From positions 124,001 to 188,000 of the forward strand of contig CAYWXK010000001.1 of assembly GCA_964462515.1 (NCBI GenBank): a stretch of DNA of 64,000 nt, written 5' to 3'. Position 1 is the stretch's first letter. Every line of letters starts with the position of its first letter. The translations under genes and the position numbers were made by a program. The notes beneath the pieces are model-generated. The model made no database searches and was not told the origin of the DNA. It saw only the letters and a list, made by a program, of their open reading frames with translations. Shown piece after piece: positions 27,198-35,098 of this stretch. Origin of the DNA: CAYWXK01 sp964462515 (lineage in GTDB: Bacteria > Planctomycetota > Phycisphaerae > Sedimentisphaerales > Anaerobacaceae).

Positions 27198-28033
27198 AAC
27201 ACCGATTTAGTCAAGCGATAAAAGCAGCAGCTCTGTGCCTGATAATTTGCACAGTTGCGTGTTCAACGCAGACGAAGAGCACGCCGGAAGAGACACGCGC
27301 AGCAGATAAATATAATGAATTTCTGCCCCAGATTGCGGAGGGGAAAAAGTGGAAATTGGCGTGGAGTGATGAGTTCAACGAAAAGAAGCTCGATGAGAGC
27401 AAATGGGAGATAATGGGGGACTGGAAGCGGCGGGATGGCTGGTGGGTAAAAGAGGATTCCTACCTGGACGGGAAAGGGAATCTATTGCTTCGCACGAAGA
27501 AAAACGGCGAGAGGTTCAGCAGCGGAGCGGTGCGGACCAAAAGTAAATTTGAGCACAGGTTCGGGTATTGGGTGTGCCGATGCAAGTTCCCTAAGCAGCA
27601 GGGACATTGGCCTGCGTTCTGGCTGCATATAGGAAGCGTGAACAAGGTAGGGGATGAGGGCAGGGACGGCACAGAGATAGATATTATGGAAAAGCCGTGG
27701 CTGGAGGACAAGATAACGCAGAACCTGCACTGGGATGGTTACGGGAAGGAGCACAAGACCGCCGGAAAGACCAGCGAAATACGCGGCATAAGCGAAGGAT
27801 TTCATACGTTTGGTCTGCACTGGAAGCCGGATGAATATGTTTTCTATGTGGACAGCAAAGAGATATGGCGGACGAGCGCGGGCGGTGTCTCACAGGTTCC
27901 GCAGTATGCAAAACTTACTGAGGAAATCGGCAAATGGGGCGGCGACATAACCAAGGCAAATCTCCCTGATTATTTTGTGGTCGATTATGTCCGTGTGTAT
28001 GACGAGGTGGAGAAAGAGGCAGGCTCACAGTAG
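27194..28033 (+). CDS. GH16-family lipoprotein glycoside hydrolase
   Basis: ATG 27194 overlaps the pgsA stop (ATGA) and follows AAGGAGAAGG. The 279-residue product has a lipoprotein signal (LCLIICTVACS). A GH16 beta-jelly-roll follows: LAWSDEFNEKKLDESKWE, the catalytic GTEIDIMEKP (nucleophile and acid/base Glu flanking Asp, with the beta-bulge spacing ExDxxE), FHTFGLHWKPDEYVFYVDSKEIW and a final FVVDYVRVYDE. Members cleave beta-glucans, agar, carrageenan or porphyran; the substrate cannot be told here. Coupling to pgsA is unexpected functionally. Confidence 0.9.
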   Translation: MKHRFSQAIKAAALCLIICTVACSTQTKSTPEETRAADKYNEFLPQIAEGKKWKLAWSDEFNEKKLDESKWEIMGDWKRRDGWWVKEDSYLDGKGNLLLRTKKNGERFSSGAVRTKSKFEHRFGYWVCRCKFPKQQGHWPAFWLHIGSVNKVGDEGRDGTEIDIMEKPWLEDKITQNLHWDGYGKEHKTAGKTSEIRGISEGFHTFGLHWKPDEYVFYVDSKEIWRTSAGGVSQVPQYAKLTEEIGKWGGDITKANLPDYFVVDYVRVYDEVEKEAGSQ

Positions 28034-28049
28034 AATAAAACGAGAGAGA

Positions 28050-28760
28050 TTATTCGTTCAGGTTGCCGATGTCGAAGTTTCGTCGTGGTATCTTGAATGG
28101 CAGTAGATTGCTGCAATTCGGGTAAAAGTCGATAAACTTATCTGTAACTGCGAGAGGATTTAAGCCTATATAAGCGAAGATTTCCTTTTCGAGTTTGTAA
28201 ATGAGACGGTCAATTTTAGCAGTATCGAGGGAGCTTCGCGCGTTTGCCCGGCCCCAGTCGGCGTATCTTTTGTGGGCTTCTTCCAGACGCTTCTTTAACG
28301 AGACGATTCTATCGTGCATAACCCTCTTGTCGGCATAATAAACAAGCTTTTCTTCCCAGGTTACGGGTTTATCTTTTTGATGCGCTATGGCTGTATACCT
28401 GTGTTTTCTAATAACTTCCGCCAATTGCGGATATTTGTCGCGTAATAGAGCGGCGGCAGCTTCCTCGTGACAGATACCTTTGTATTGGGACTTCAACCGC
28501 TCCCATTTGGCCTTGTCAGCAGCGCTATGCTCAAACCGGCTGTAATCGTTCAGGTCACAAACCCTCAAGATATCGTGGAGCAGGCAGGCCCTATCCACAA
28601 GCTGGACGTCAACCAAGATGCCCTTTTCGTTGAGTCTTTCAGCCAAGAACACGGCCAGTTTGGCGGTGGCTAAACTGTGCTCGATGATGTGCGATGGTGT
28701 GCCGAACTTTTTTAGTAAGCCGAAGCATTGTTTACGCGTTGGCACATTTGATTTTTTCAT
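28050..28760 (-). CDS. HD-domain hydrolase, coupled to thi4
   Basis: The 236-residue protein has an HD phosphohydrolase domain: IIEHSLATAKLAVFLAERL (metal His), DRACLLHDILRVCD (HD pair), CHEEAAAALLRDKYPQLAEVI and a later VYYADKRVMHDRIV with His/Asp. The C-terminal third is helical and ends in a poorly conserved tail. The start ATG 28760 lies inside the 3' end of thi4 (29-base overlap in a different frame), so it is translationally coupled and under the same TPP riboswitch. A phosphatase role on a thiamine-pathway phosphate is an attractive inference but unproven; a general nucleotidase is possible. Confidence 0.75.
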   Translation of the reverse strand: MKKSNVPTRKQCFGLLKKFGTPSHIIEHSLATAKLAVFLAERLNEKGILVDVQLVDRACLLHDILRVCDLNDYSRFEHSAADKAKWERLKSQYKGICHEEAAAALLRDKYPQLAEVIRKHRYTAIAHQKDKPVTWEEKLVYYADKRVMHDRIVSLKKRLEEAHKRYADWGRANARSSLDTAKIDRLIYKLEKEIFAYIGLNPLAVTDKFIDFYPNCSNLLPFKIPRRNFDIGNLNE

Positions 28761-29493
28761 TGATTAGCTCGGCAACTTTTTTTCCGGATTTTAGCATCCC
28801 GCCGAAAATTGGGCCCATTCTGGGTAGATTATAGGTGTCGCAGACGGACATACCTGCGACCCAAAGGCCAGGAAATATTTCGCCTGTTTTTTCGACTACG
28901 CCGGATTCAGAAGTTTCGACGTTCATAAAATATTCCTGCAGGTCTTTTGGGAAGAGTTGCGGCTTTCTTTTTTTGAGGATGCTGACCAGCTCAGCGGGGT
29001 GACCTGTTGCATCAATAAGAAATCGAGACGAAATGCAAAATGGGTCAATGTGCAGTTTAAGTGAACGGCCGGCGGCATTGTTGACTACGACTCCTCTTAT
29101 GACTTCGTCTTTTAGAATGATGTCTTCGGCCTCAATGAGGTTGAAAATCTCTGCTCCTGCTTTTTTGGCTTTGTAGGCAAGGGCGGCGGCGAATTCTATT
29201 GAGTCGGCTATGTATAAATTTCCTTTCTTTTTTGTCGTTACGCCAATTTCATCGAGGATGTCTTTATCTTCGAAGGTAACGACGTTGAAACAAGCGGCGC
29301 CGCCCCAGATACCGCCGCCTATCGAGAGCTTTTTTTCGATAACGGTGGTTTTGACTTTTGCCTTGGCCAGGTAGAAAGCAGCAGCCAGGCCTGCAGGGCC
29401 TGCGCCGACTATGACAACATCATTGTCGAGATGCTCTAATAGTCTATCGCTGTATTCGGTTACAATCGCTCTTGAGATATCGGTCTCTATCAT
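28732..29493 (-). CDS. thi4: Thiazole synthase Thi4, sulfide-dependent type
   Basis: It makes the thiamine thiazole from NAD and glycine. The 253-residue protein has an FAD/NAD dinucleotide fold at the start (VVIVGAGPAGLAAAFYLA), GGGIWGGAACFNVV, and the C-terminal GLWVAGMSVCDTYNLPRMGPIFGGML. Eukaryotic Thi4 sacrifices a Cys in an SCMDP-like motif; here the position reads KLHIDP with His148, as in archaeal enzymes that use free sulfide catalytically. That predicts a non-suicide, sulfide-using, probably iron-dependent enzyme in an anaerobe. A TPP riboswitch and terminator lie upstream; the HD gene overlaps its end. Confidence 0.9.
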   Translation of the reverse strand: MIETDISRAIVTEYSDRLLEHLDNDVVIVGAGPAGLAAAFYLAKAKVKTTVIEKKLSIGGGIWGGAACFNVVTFEDKDILDEIGVTTKKKGNLYIADSIEFAAALAYKAKKAGAEIFNLIEAEDIILKDEVIRGVVVNNAAGRSLKLHIDPFCISSRFLIDATGHPAELVSILKKRKPQLFPKDLQEYFMNVETSESGVVEKTGEIFPGLWVAGMSVCDTYNLPRMGPIFGGMLKSGKKVAELINEKIKCANA

Positions 29494-29540
29494 TTTTATG
29501 CCCTTTCGTTTAGATTTTATTGTTTGTCATCCATAAAACA

Positions 29541-29570
29541 AAAAAGCGCTCCTGCACAGGAAGCGCTTAA
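29541..29570 (-). terminator. Intrinsic terminator of the thi4 TPP riboswitch
   Basis: On the minus strand, AAGCGCTTCCTG, loop TG, CAGGAGCGCTT, then TTTTTGTTTT. A stem of 11 bp with one bulge followed by a U run, between the TPP aptamer and the thi4 start. It is the expected expression platform. Confidence 0.8.
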
Positions 29571-29661
29571 CAAACTTAAAGCTTAAAGCGTAAAACTAAA
29601 AACTATTGAAATCCTGACTTTCGTCAGTTTTGCCTTCTACGTTTTCGGTTTTACGCTTTCA

Positions 29662-29803
29662 TTGCCTTCCTTCGCGGGCATTATCCCGAGCAGGTTCATA
29701 GGGTCTGCCGCACCTACTCCGACACCAATGTATCGGGATAGATGTGGGGTTCTCAGCTTTGCCACACCTATTGGTGGGCTTTTAGCTCCCCTGGCGTATC
29801 AGA
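29662..29803 (-). promoter_or_regulatory. TPP riboswitch upstream of thi4
   Basis: Read on the minus strand, the conserved THI-box blocks occur in order: CAGGGGAGC (P1/P2), GCTGAGA (pyrimidine-binding J3-2), ACCCTATGAACCTG (P2/J2-4/P4), CTCGGGATAATGCCCGCGAAGG (P5/L5/P4). Between GCTGAGA and ACCCT lies an extra helix of about 19 pairs (29705-29745), which fits the facultative extra stem of TPP aptamers. With the terminator at 29541-29570, TPP binding should switch off thi4 and the HD gene. Confidence 0.93.
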
Positions 29804-29820
29804 TTTTATATTTGTTTGTA

Positions 29821-29849
29821 ATTGTAATGTTCAGCGGCAATTGTTGCAA
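29821..29849 (-). promoter_or_regulatory. Promoter of the TPP-riboswitch thi4 transcript
   Basis: On the minus strand, TTGCAA (29849-29844), a spacer of 17, and TACAAT (29826-29821). A start about 7 bases downstream would put the aptamer right at the 5' end of the RNA. Confidence 0.6.
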
Positions 29850-29897
29850 TAATTTTTATTTTCTGAACCAATGAGCGGCATTTTGAGCAAAATTTAC

Positions 29898-29926
29898 TTT
29901 ACAGAGAATTTTGCATTTCTTATTAT
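29898..29926 (+). promoter_or_regulatory. Promoter of dnaE
   Basis: TTTACA (29898-29903), a spacer of 17, and TATTAT (29921-29926), 66 bases before the dnaE start, divergent from the thi4 promoter. Confidence 0.55.
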
Positions 29927-29991
29927 AGCGAGGGTAAACATACTATAAAGTTATTATTTTAACTTGTTATAAAAAAAGGACTTATGCATCT

Positions 29992-32900
29992 ATGGCAGGT
30001 AAGGGATTTACGCATTTTCACTTGCACAGTCAGTATTCGCTACTTGATGGTGCAATCACGTTCGATAAGCTTTTCAAGCGATGCAAAAAGCTGCAGATGG
30101 ATGCCATAGCGGTTACCGACCACGGCAATTTGTTCGGGGCTGTCGAGTTCTATACGAAGGCGGTTGCTGCACATATAAAGCCGATAATTGGTTTTGAGGC
30201 ATACATTGCGCCGGGCAGCAGATTTGACAGAACAAAGACAAATATCGCCGAGGCGGCTTACCATCTGATACTGCTGGCGGAAAATAACAAGGGCTATCAA
30301 AATTTGCTGAAGCTGGCAAGTGCTGGTTATCTGGAGGGTTTTTACTACCGGCCGCGGATCGATAAGGAGATTTTAGCTGAACTCAATGAGGGGCTTATAT
30401 GCACATCGGGCTGTAAAAAAGGTGAGATTGCAGCAGCGATAGCTGGCAACAACGAAGAAGCAGCGAGGCGGGCGGCGGAGAAATATCTTGAGATATTCGG
30501 GCCAGAGAGATTTTTTATCGAGATACAAAAGCACGAGGGCGATGACCCGAAAATCGCTGCGGGTTTGATTGAGCTTGCGAGAAAAATGGGTATAGGTCTG
30601 GTGGCGACAAATGATGTGCATTTTCTGGAGGAAGCGGACTACGAGGCACACAATTGTCTTTGCGCAATAAGCACGGGTAAGAGGTCGGATGACCCCGACA
30701 GGATGATTTATCCGCCCGATGTGTATCTAAAAAGTCCGCAGCAGATGCGGGAGCTTTTTGCTGAGACAATTGAGGCGTGCGACAATACATTGGCTATTAC
30801 CAACCGGTGCAATGTTGAGCTTGATTTGAAGACGCGTCATTCGCCTCGTTTTGTGCCGCCTGATGGCTCGAAGCCAGAGGAGTTTCTGACAAAGTTGTGC
30901 TATGAAGGAGCACATAAACGTTATGGCCAGATTAGCGAGCAAATAAAGAATCGACTCGATAGAGAGCTTGAGGTAATCGAATCGAAGGGTTTTGCAAGTT
31001 ACTTTCTTATTGTGTGGGACTTTTGTAAATATGCACACGAGAACAACATTCCCATAGGGGCCAGAGGCAGCGGGGTGGGGACATTGGCGGGATACTGCCT
31101 GGGGCTGTGCGATGTTGACCCGGTTCGATACGATTTGCTTTTTGAGCGATTTATGGACCCGGAGCGTAATGAGATGCCGGATATTGACATCGACATCTGC
31201 CAGGTCCATCGGGGAAAGATTATAGACTATGTGCGTCGAACATACGGGCAGGTTGCACAGATTATAACTTTCGGGACGATGAAGGCGCGAGCGGTAATCC
31301 GTGACATCTGCCGGGTGTTGGGTGTGCCGTTAGCAGAGGCGGACAGGTTGGCCAAACTTGTTCCTGCGACGCTTGATATGACGCTCGATAGGGCGGTGGA
31401 GACCGAGCCGGAGTTAAGACGGGCATACGAACAAAACGAGCAGACAAAAAAGGTGATTGATATCGGCAGAAAGTTAGAGGGTCTTACACGGCACGCATCG
31501 GTGCACGCTGCGGGGGTAGTAATTGCTGACGAGGCGCTGGTGAATTTTGTGCCCCTGTATAAAGCGTCCGGCACCGAGGACATCATAACTCAGTATGAAG
31601 GGCCTATGGTTGAGGCTGTGGGTTTGATGAAGATGGACTTTCTGGGTCTAAAGACCCTCAGCGTGCTGGAACGGGCGCAGCAGCTTGTCAAAAAACTTCA
31701 CGGAGTTGAGATTGATTTAGAGAAACTTGACCTTACGGACAGCAAGACGTTTGAGGTCTTTTCGAACGGCAGGACAAAAGGGGTTTTTCAATTTGAGTCG
31801 GGGGGTATGCAGAACCTGCTTATAAGGATGAAGCCGGACCGGATAGAGGACCTTATCGCTGCAAACGCACTTTACCGGCCCGGGCCTATGATACTAATAC
31901 CGGATTACATTGAGCGTAAGCACGGGGCGAAGTGGAGCACTGCACATCCGATTATGGCGGAAATCCTCAGCGAGACATACGGGATTATGGTGTATCAGGA
32001 GCAGGTGATGCGGATTTGCAATCGGCTGGGCGATATACCGCTGCGAGAAGCGTATGCACTGATAAAGGCAATAAGCAAAAAAAAGGCGAAGACTATTGCG
32101 AAAGAGCGGGAAAGATTTGTCGAGGGCTGTGTTAAAAAAGGAGTCAGGAACGAGCAGGCAGAGCAGATTTTCGAGGTTATTGAGCGATTTGCCGGCTATG
32201 GTTTCAACAAAAGTCACTCGACCCGCTATGCTTTCATTGCATACCAGACGGCTTATATGAAGGCGCACTGGCCGGTTGAATATATGGCTGCGCTTCTGAC
32301 ATACGAGATGGATAATACCGATAAGGTTGTCGATTATATCGGCGAGTGTGCCGCGATGGGGATTAAGGTGCTGCCGCCCGACATAAACCAGAGCGGTGTG
32401 GATTTTACGCCGTTATACGTGGAGGATGGCGAGGACGAGAAAAAGGGCGTCATACGTTTTGGGTTGGCGGCGGTAAAAGGAGTAGGTGAGAAGGCTGTTG
32501 AGCAAATAATTGTTGCTCGTGAAAAGGTTGGCAGGTTTCAAAGCCTATTTCATTTTTGCGAAAATGTTGACTTGAGGTTGGCCAACAAACAGGTGCTTGA
32601 GGCGCTTATAAAAGCCGGGGCATTTGATGGCCTGGGCGGGAACCGTGCACAAATGATGGCGGGGCTTGAGAAATCGATGGAGGTTGGGTCGAGTTTGCAG
32701 ACTGACAGGCAAGATGGACAGATGAACTTTTTTGGGCAGGTGGCTGCATTAGCTGATTATTCGCAGGACCATCATAGTTTGCCGAACTTGCCGCCGTGGC
32801 CTGAGGCGCAGATGCTGGCTTATGAGAAAGAGGTTCTGGGTTTCTATGTTACAAGCAATCCCTTGAGTCATTATGCTGAGACGATAGCACTTTATTCGAC

Positions 32901-33447
32901 GCATAACAGCTCACAGATTGAGGAAGGTACACAGAACAGGCAAATCGTGATTGGCGGAATGGTAGCGAAGATAAGATATAACCTGACAAAGACGGGACGA
33001 AACGCCGGCTCAAAAATGGCTGTGTTCACATTGGAGGATTTGCAGGGGCAGGTTGAGGTGGTGATGTTTCCAGAGGTGCTGAATAAATTCGGGGCGGCGC
33101 TGGTGCAGGATACGGTTGTTTTTGTAAAGGGCAAGCTCGATTACAGAAGAGAAAAGCCTAATATATTGGCAGTGGAACTGATAACTTTAGAGCAGATTAA
33201 GGATAAATTAGCAGCTAAGGTCACGATTAAGTTAGATGCCAAAGATGTTACCAAGGCAAAGGTGGCAGAGATACGCAGCATCTGCCAGACTCACAGGGGC
33301 AAGAGCGCTGTTTATGTAGCGGTCAGGATGGAGAAGGGCGAGGTCTATACGGCTGCCGACAGGAGCTTATCCGTCAATCCGGATGTGGAGTTCTGCAAGA
33401 AGATAAAACACTTGGTCGGCGAGGAAAACTTCCAACTGGCAAGATGA
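29992..33447 (+). CDS. dnaE: DNA polymerase III alpha subunit
   Basis: The replicative polymerase subunit. ATG 29992 follows AAAAAAGGA. The 1151 residues are laid out as in DnaE1. The PHP domain starts THFHLHSQYSLLDGAI; GARGSGVGTLAGYCLGL and the catalytic EMPDIDIDICQ (two acidic ligands) mark the palm. IAYQTAYMKAHWPVEYMAALL and a helix-hairpin-helix region (FGLAAVKGVGEKAVEQII) follow. The OB fold is at about 985-1070 (VIGGMVAKIRYNLTK, MAVFTLEDLQGQVEVVMFPEV). Length is typical, and the strand is opposite to the rpsB cluster. Confidence 0.97.
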   Translation: MAGKGFTHFHLHSQYSLLDGAITFDKLFKRCKKLQMDAIAVTDHGNLFGAVEFYTKAVAAHIKPIIGFEAYIAPGSRFDRTKTNIAEAAYHLILLAENNKGYQNLLKLASAGYLEGFYYRPRIDKEILAELNEGLICTSGCKKGEIAAAIAGNNEEAARRAAEKYLEIFGPERFFIEIQKHEGDDPKIAAGLIELARKMGIGLVATNDVHFLEEADYEAHNCLCAISTGKRSDDPDRMIYPPDVYLKSPQQMRELFAETIEACDNTLAITNRCNVELDLKTRHSPRFVPPDGSKPEEFLTKLCYEGAHKRYGQISEQIKNRLDRELEVIESKGFASYFLIVWDFCKYAHENNIPIGARGSGVGTLAGYCLGLCDVDPVRYDLLFERFMDPERNEMPDIDIDICQVHRGKIIDYVRRTYGQVAQIITFGTMKARAVIRDICRVLGVPLAEADRLAKLVPATLDMTLDRAVETEPELRRAYEQNEQTKKVIDIGRKLEGLTRHASVHAAGVVIADEALVNFVPLYKASGTEDIITQYEGPMVEAVGLMKMDFLGLKTLSVLERAQQLVKKLHGVEIDLEKLDLTDSKTFEVFSNGRTKGVFQFESGGMQNLLIRMKPDRIEDLIAANALYRPGPMILIPDYIERKHGAKWSTAHPIMAEILSETYGIMVYQEQVMRICNRLGDIPLREAYALIKAISKKKAKTIAKERERFVEGCVKKGVRNEQAEQIFEVIERFAGYGFNKSHSTRYAFIAYQTAYMKAHWPVEYMAALLTYEMDNTDKVVDYIGECAAMGIKVLPPDINQSGVDFTPLYVEDGEDEKKGVIRFGLAAVKGVGEKAVEQIIVAREKVGRFQSLFHFCENVDLRLANKQVLEALIKAGAFDGLGGNRAQMMAGLEKSMEVGSSLQTDRQDGQMNFFGQVAALADYSQDHHSLPNLPPWPEAQMLAYEKEVLGFYVTSNPLSHYAETIALYSTHNSSQIEEGTQNRQIVIGGMVAKIRYNLTKTGRNAGSKMAVFTLEDLQGQVEVVMFPEVLNKFGAALVQDTVVFVKGKLDYRREKPNILAVELITLEQIKDKLAAKVTIKLDAKDVTKAKVAEIRSICQTHRGKSAVYVAVRMEKGEVYTAADRSLSVNPDVEFCKKIKHLVGEENFQLAR

Positions 33448-33448
33448 C

Positions 33449-33495
33449 CGAAGGTCATTCTGAGTCCGGCGCCGCCGGGCGAAGAATCTGGCATT
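33449..33495. repeat. Dispersed palindromic fragment after dnaE
   Basis: CCGAAGGTCATTCTGAG, then a GGCGCCGCCGG palindrome, then CGAAGAATCTGG. This resembles the common ATTCTGAG...GAAGAATCT dispersed repeat of many bacterial genomes. It starts 2 bases after the dnaE stop. The next 130 bases hold no supported gene. Confidence 0.5.
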
Positions 33496-33626
33496 GGAGA
33501 AAAAATTATGTGGCTGCCAAAAGATGAAAAAGAAACATTGGTTTTTTATCTGCTTTATTGTTGGAAGAGTAATAACTCAGTTGATAAACTGGCTATTGGA
33601 CTATTTACTTAAAACCTCAGGTGCTA

Positions 33627-33881
33627 ATGAATTTAATACCAAACGATACGACTATCGACGCTTTACGAAAGCAGTTCGAGATTCTCGAGCGAATCGGCAT
33701 AGAAGGCCGGGCAGAGATGACCTTCGAGTTGAGCGAAAACCTGCGCCAAATAATAACGGATGGTGTTCGGCTTCGACACCCCGAATATAGCGACAGCCAA
33801 GTCCGCCGGGAGGTGTTACGGATTACATTAGGAGACGAGCTTTATCGTAAGGCATACGAAAAACGAGATGAAGACAAATGA
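33627..33881 (+). CDS. Small helical protein, partner of nucleotidyltransferase
   Basis: This product of about 84 residues starts at ATG 33627 (or GTG 33621 in frame). It is predicted mostly helical: ALRKQFEILERIGIEGRAEM, TFELSENLRQII, VRREVLRITLGDELYRKAYE. The family is unrecognised. It overlaps the following nucleotidyltransferase start by 4 bases (ATGA), so the two are translationally coupled. The small first gene plus enzymatic second gene layout resembles two-gene antitoxin/toxin or HEPN/MNT-like modules, but there is no HEPN motif (R-x4-6-H), so this is only an analogy. Confidence 0.6.
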   Translation: MNLIPNDTTIDALRKQFEILERIGIEGRAEMTFELSENLRQIITDGVRLRHPEYSDSQVRREVLRITLGDELYRKAYEKRDEDK

Positions 33882-34450
33882 TAGGACAGAAAAAGTTTCT
33901 TGAGAAACTCATCTCCCTTATAGAATCCGCAGACATTCCTTATGCCGTGTGCGGTTCTTTAAGCAGCGGTCTCCACGGCCAGCCACGGGCAACAAATGAC
34001 GCCGATATTATTATTGCCCCGACACAAGGCCAGCTTGACAAATTTCTCAAGTTGCTTGAGGGCGGCTACTACGTAAACCCTCAGGCGGCTTTTGAAGCAA
34101 TGAAGATACGTTCGATGTTCAATGTTATCGACAATGAGCTTGGCTGGAAAGCCGATTTGATATTCCGAAAAGATGGTCCCTACGAACTGACCGAATTCAA
34201 CCGCAGATTAAGAGCAAAACTAATGAGAATCGATCTGTGGATACTCTCGCCTGAAGACGTTATTTTGAGCAAGCTGGAATGGGCTAAGAATAGTCAGTCG
34301 GAACAGCAGTTTCGCGATGCTCTTGGAGTAGCTGTTGTTCAATGTGAGCATCTTGATAAGGATTATTTACGTAAGTGGGCCAAGGAACTACAGGTAGAAG
34401 ATTCGCTCAGACAGATATTGGAGCAGGCTCAAAAGCTATCAGGTTTATAA
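33878..34450 (+). CDS. Nucleotidyltransferase-fold protein
   Basis: The 190-residue cytoplasmic protein has a Pol-beta-like nucleotidyltransferase signature near the N-terminus: YAVCGSLSSGLHGQPRATND, continuing ADIII (GS...S then DAD metal ligands). WKADLIFRKDGPYE supplies the third acidic residue and LWILSPEDVILSKLEW the downstream helix, as in AbiEii/DUF1814-like and related families. It probably transfers a nucleotide to RNA, protein or a small molecule; the target is unknown. It sits in a housekeeping run between dnaE and tmk, coupled to a small upstream gene. Confidence 0.75.
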   Translation: MIGQKKFLEKLISLIESADIPYAVCGSLSSGLHGQPRATNDADIIIAPTQGQLDKFLKLLEGGYYVNPQAAFEAMKIRSMFNVIDNELGWKADLIFRKDGPYELTEFNRRLRAKLMRIDLWILSPEDVILSKLEWAKNSQSEQQFRDALGVAVVQCEHLDKDYLRKWAKELQVEDSLRQILEQAQKLSGL

Positions 34451-34471
34451 TAAAAATTAGGAGGCAATGAT

Positions 34472-35098
34472 TTGAAGGACAAGTTACGAGGAAAATTTAT
34501 TGTTCTTGATGGGCCGGACGGATGCGGCAAGACAACCCAGGCGAAGCTTTTGACGGAATGGCTTCAGGTGCTGGGGGTGCCTGTCAGCAACTTTCGCGAC
34601 CCCGGTGACACGACTATCGGCGAAAAGATACGGCAGATACTGTTGAGTCCAGAGCACTTAGCGATGAGCGTGCGAACAGAGGTGATGTTGTATATGGCGG
34701 CGAGGGCACAGTTGTGGCAGGAGAAAATAGTGCCGGCGCTGCGGGAGAAGGAGTGCGTTGTTCTGGATAGGTGGGTTTCAAGCACCTGTGCTTATCAGGG
34801 TTACGCCGGGGGTTTCGGGATGCATAACGTTATAAGAGTTGCAGGTGATTCGCTGGCGAGGATGTGGCCTGACTTGACCATCATACTTGATGCCGACCCG
34901 GAGGTCTGCGCCCGGAGGCTGCCGCGTAAGCTCGACAGGATAGAGGCGAAGGGACGCGAATATCACCAGCAGGTTCGCGAAGGTTTTTTGCAGTTGGCGC
35001 GTGAGCAGAAAAACGTTTTTGTAGTTGATGCTTCCGGCGACATCGAGGCGATTCAGGAAAAAGTAAGACGGTTGATTTCAGAGGTGAGCTTTACATAG
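34472..35098 (+). CDS. tmk: Thymidylate kinase
   Basis: It phosphorylates dTMP to dTDP. The TTG start at 34472 is fixed by TTAGGAGG 7 bases upstream; the ATG between them is out of frame and stops at once. The 208-residue product has a P-loop VLDGPDGCGKTTQAKLL, the NFRDPGDTTIGEKIR segment (dTMP site) and the DRWVSSTCAYQGYAGG motif. It abuts holB, a frequent bacterial pairing. Confidence 0.96.
   Translation: MKDKLRGKFIVLDGPDGCGKTTQAKLLTEWLQVLGVPVSNFRDPGDTTIGEKIRQILLSPEHLAMSVRTEVMLYMAARAQLWQEKIVPALREKECVVLDRWVSSTCAYQGYAGGFGMHNVIRVAGDSLARMWPDLTIILDADPEVCARRLPRKLDRIEAKGREYHQQVREGFLQLAREQKNVFVVDASGDIEAIQEKVRRLISEVSFT

Noticed and set aside
33494..33790. Possible 98-residue plus-strand protein after dnaE
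   Set aside because: It overlaps the better-supported small gene in another frame, lacks a ribosome site and starts in a dispersed repeat.
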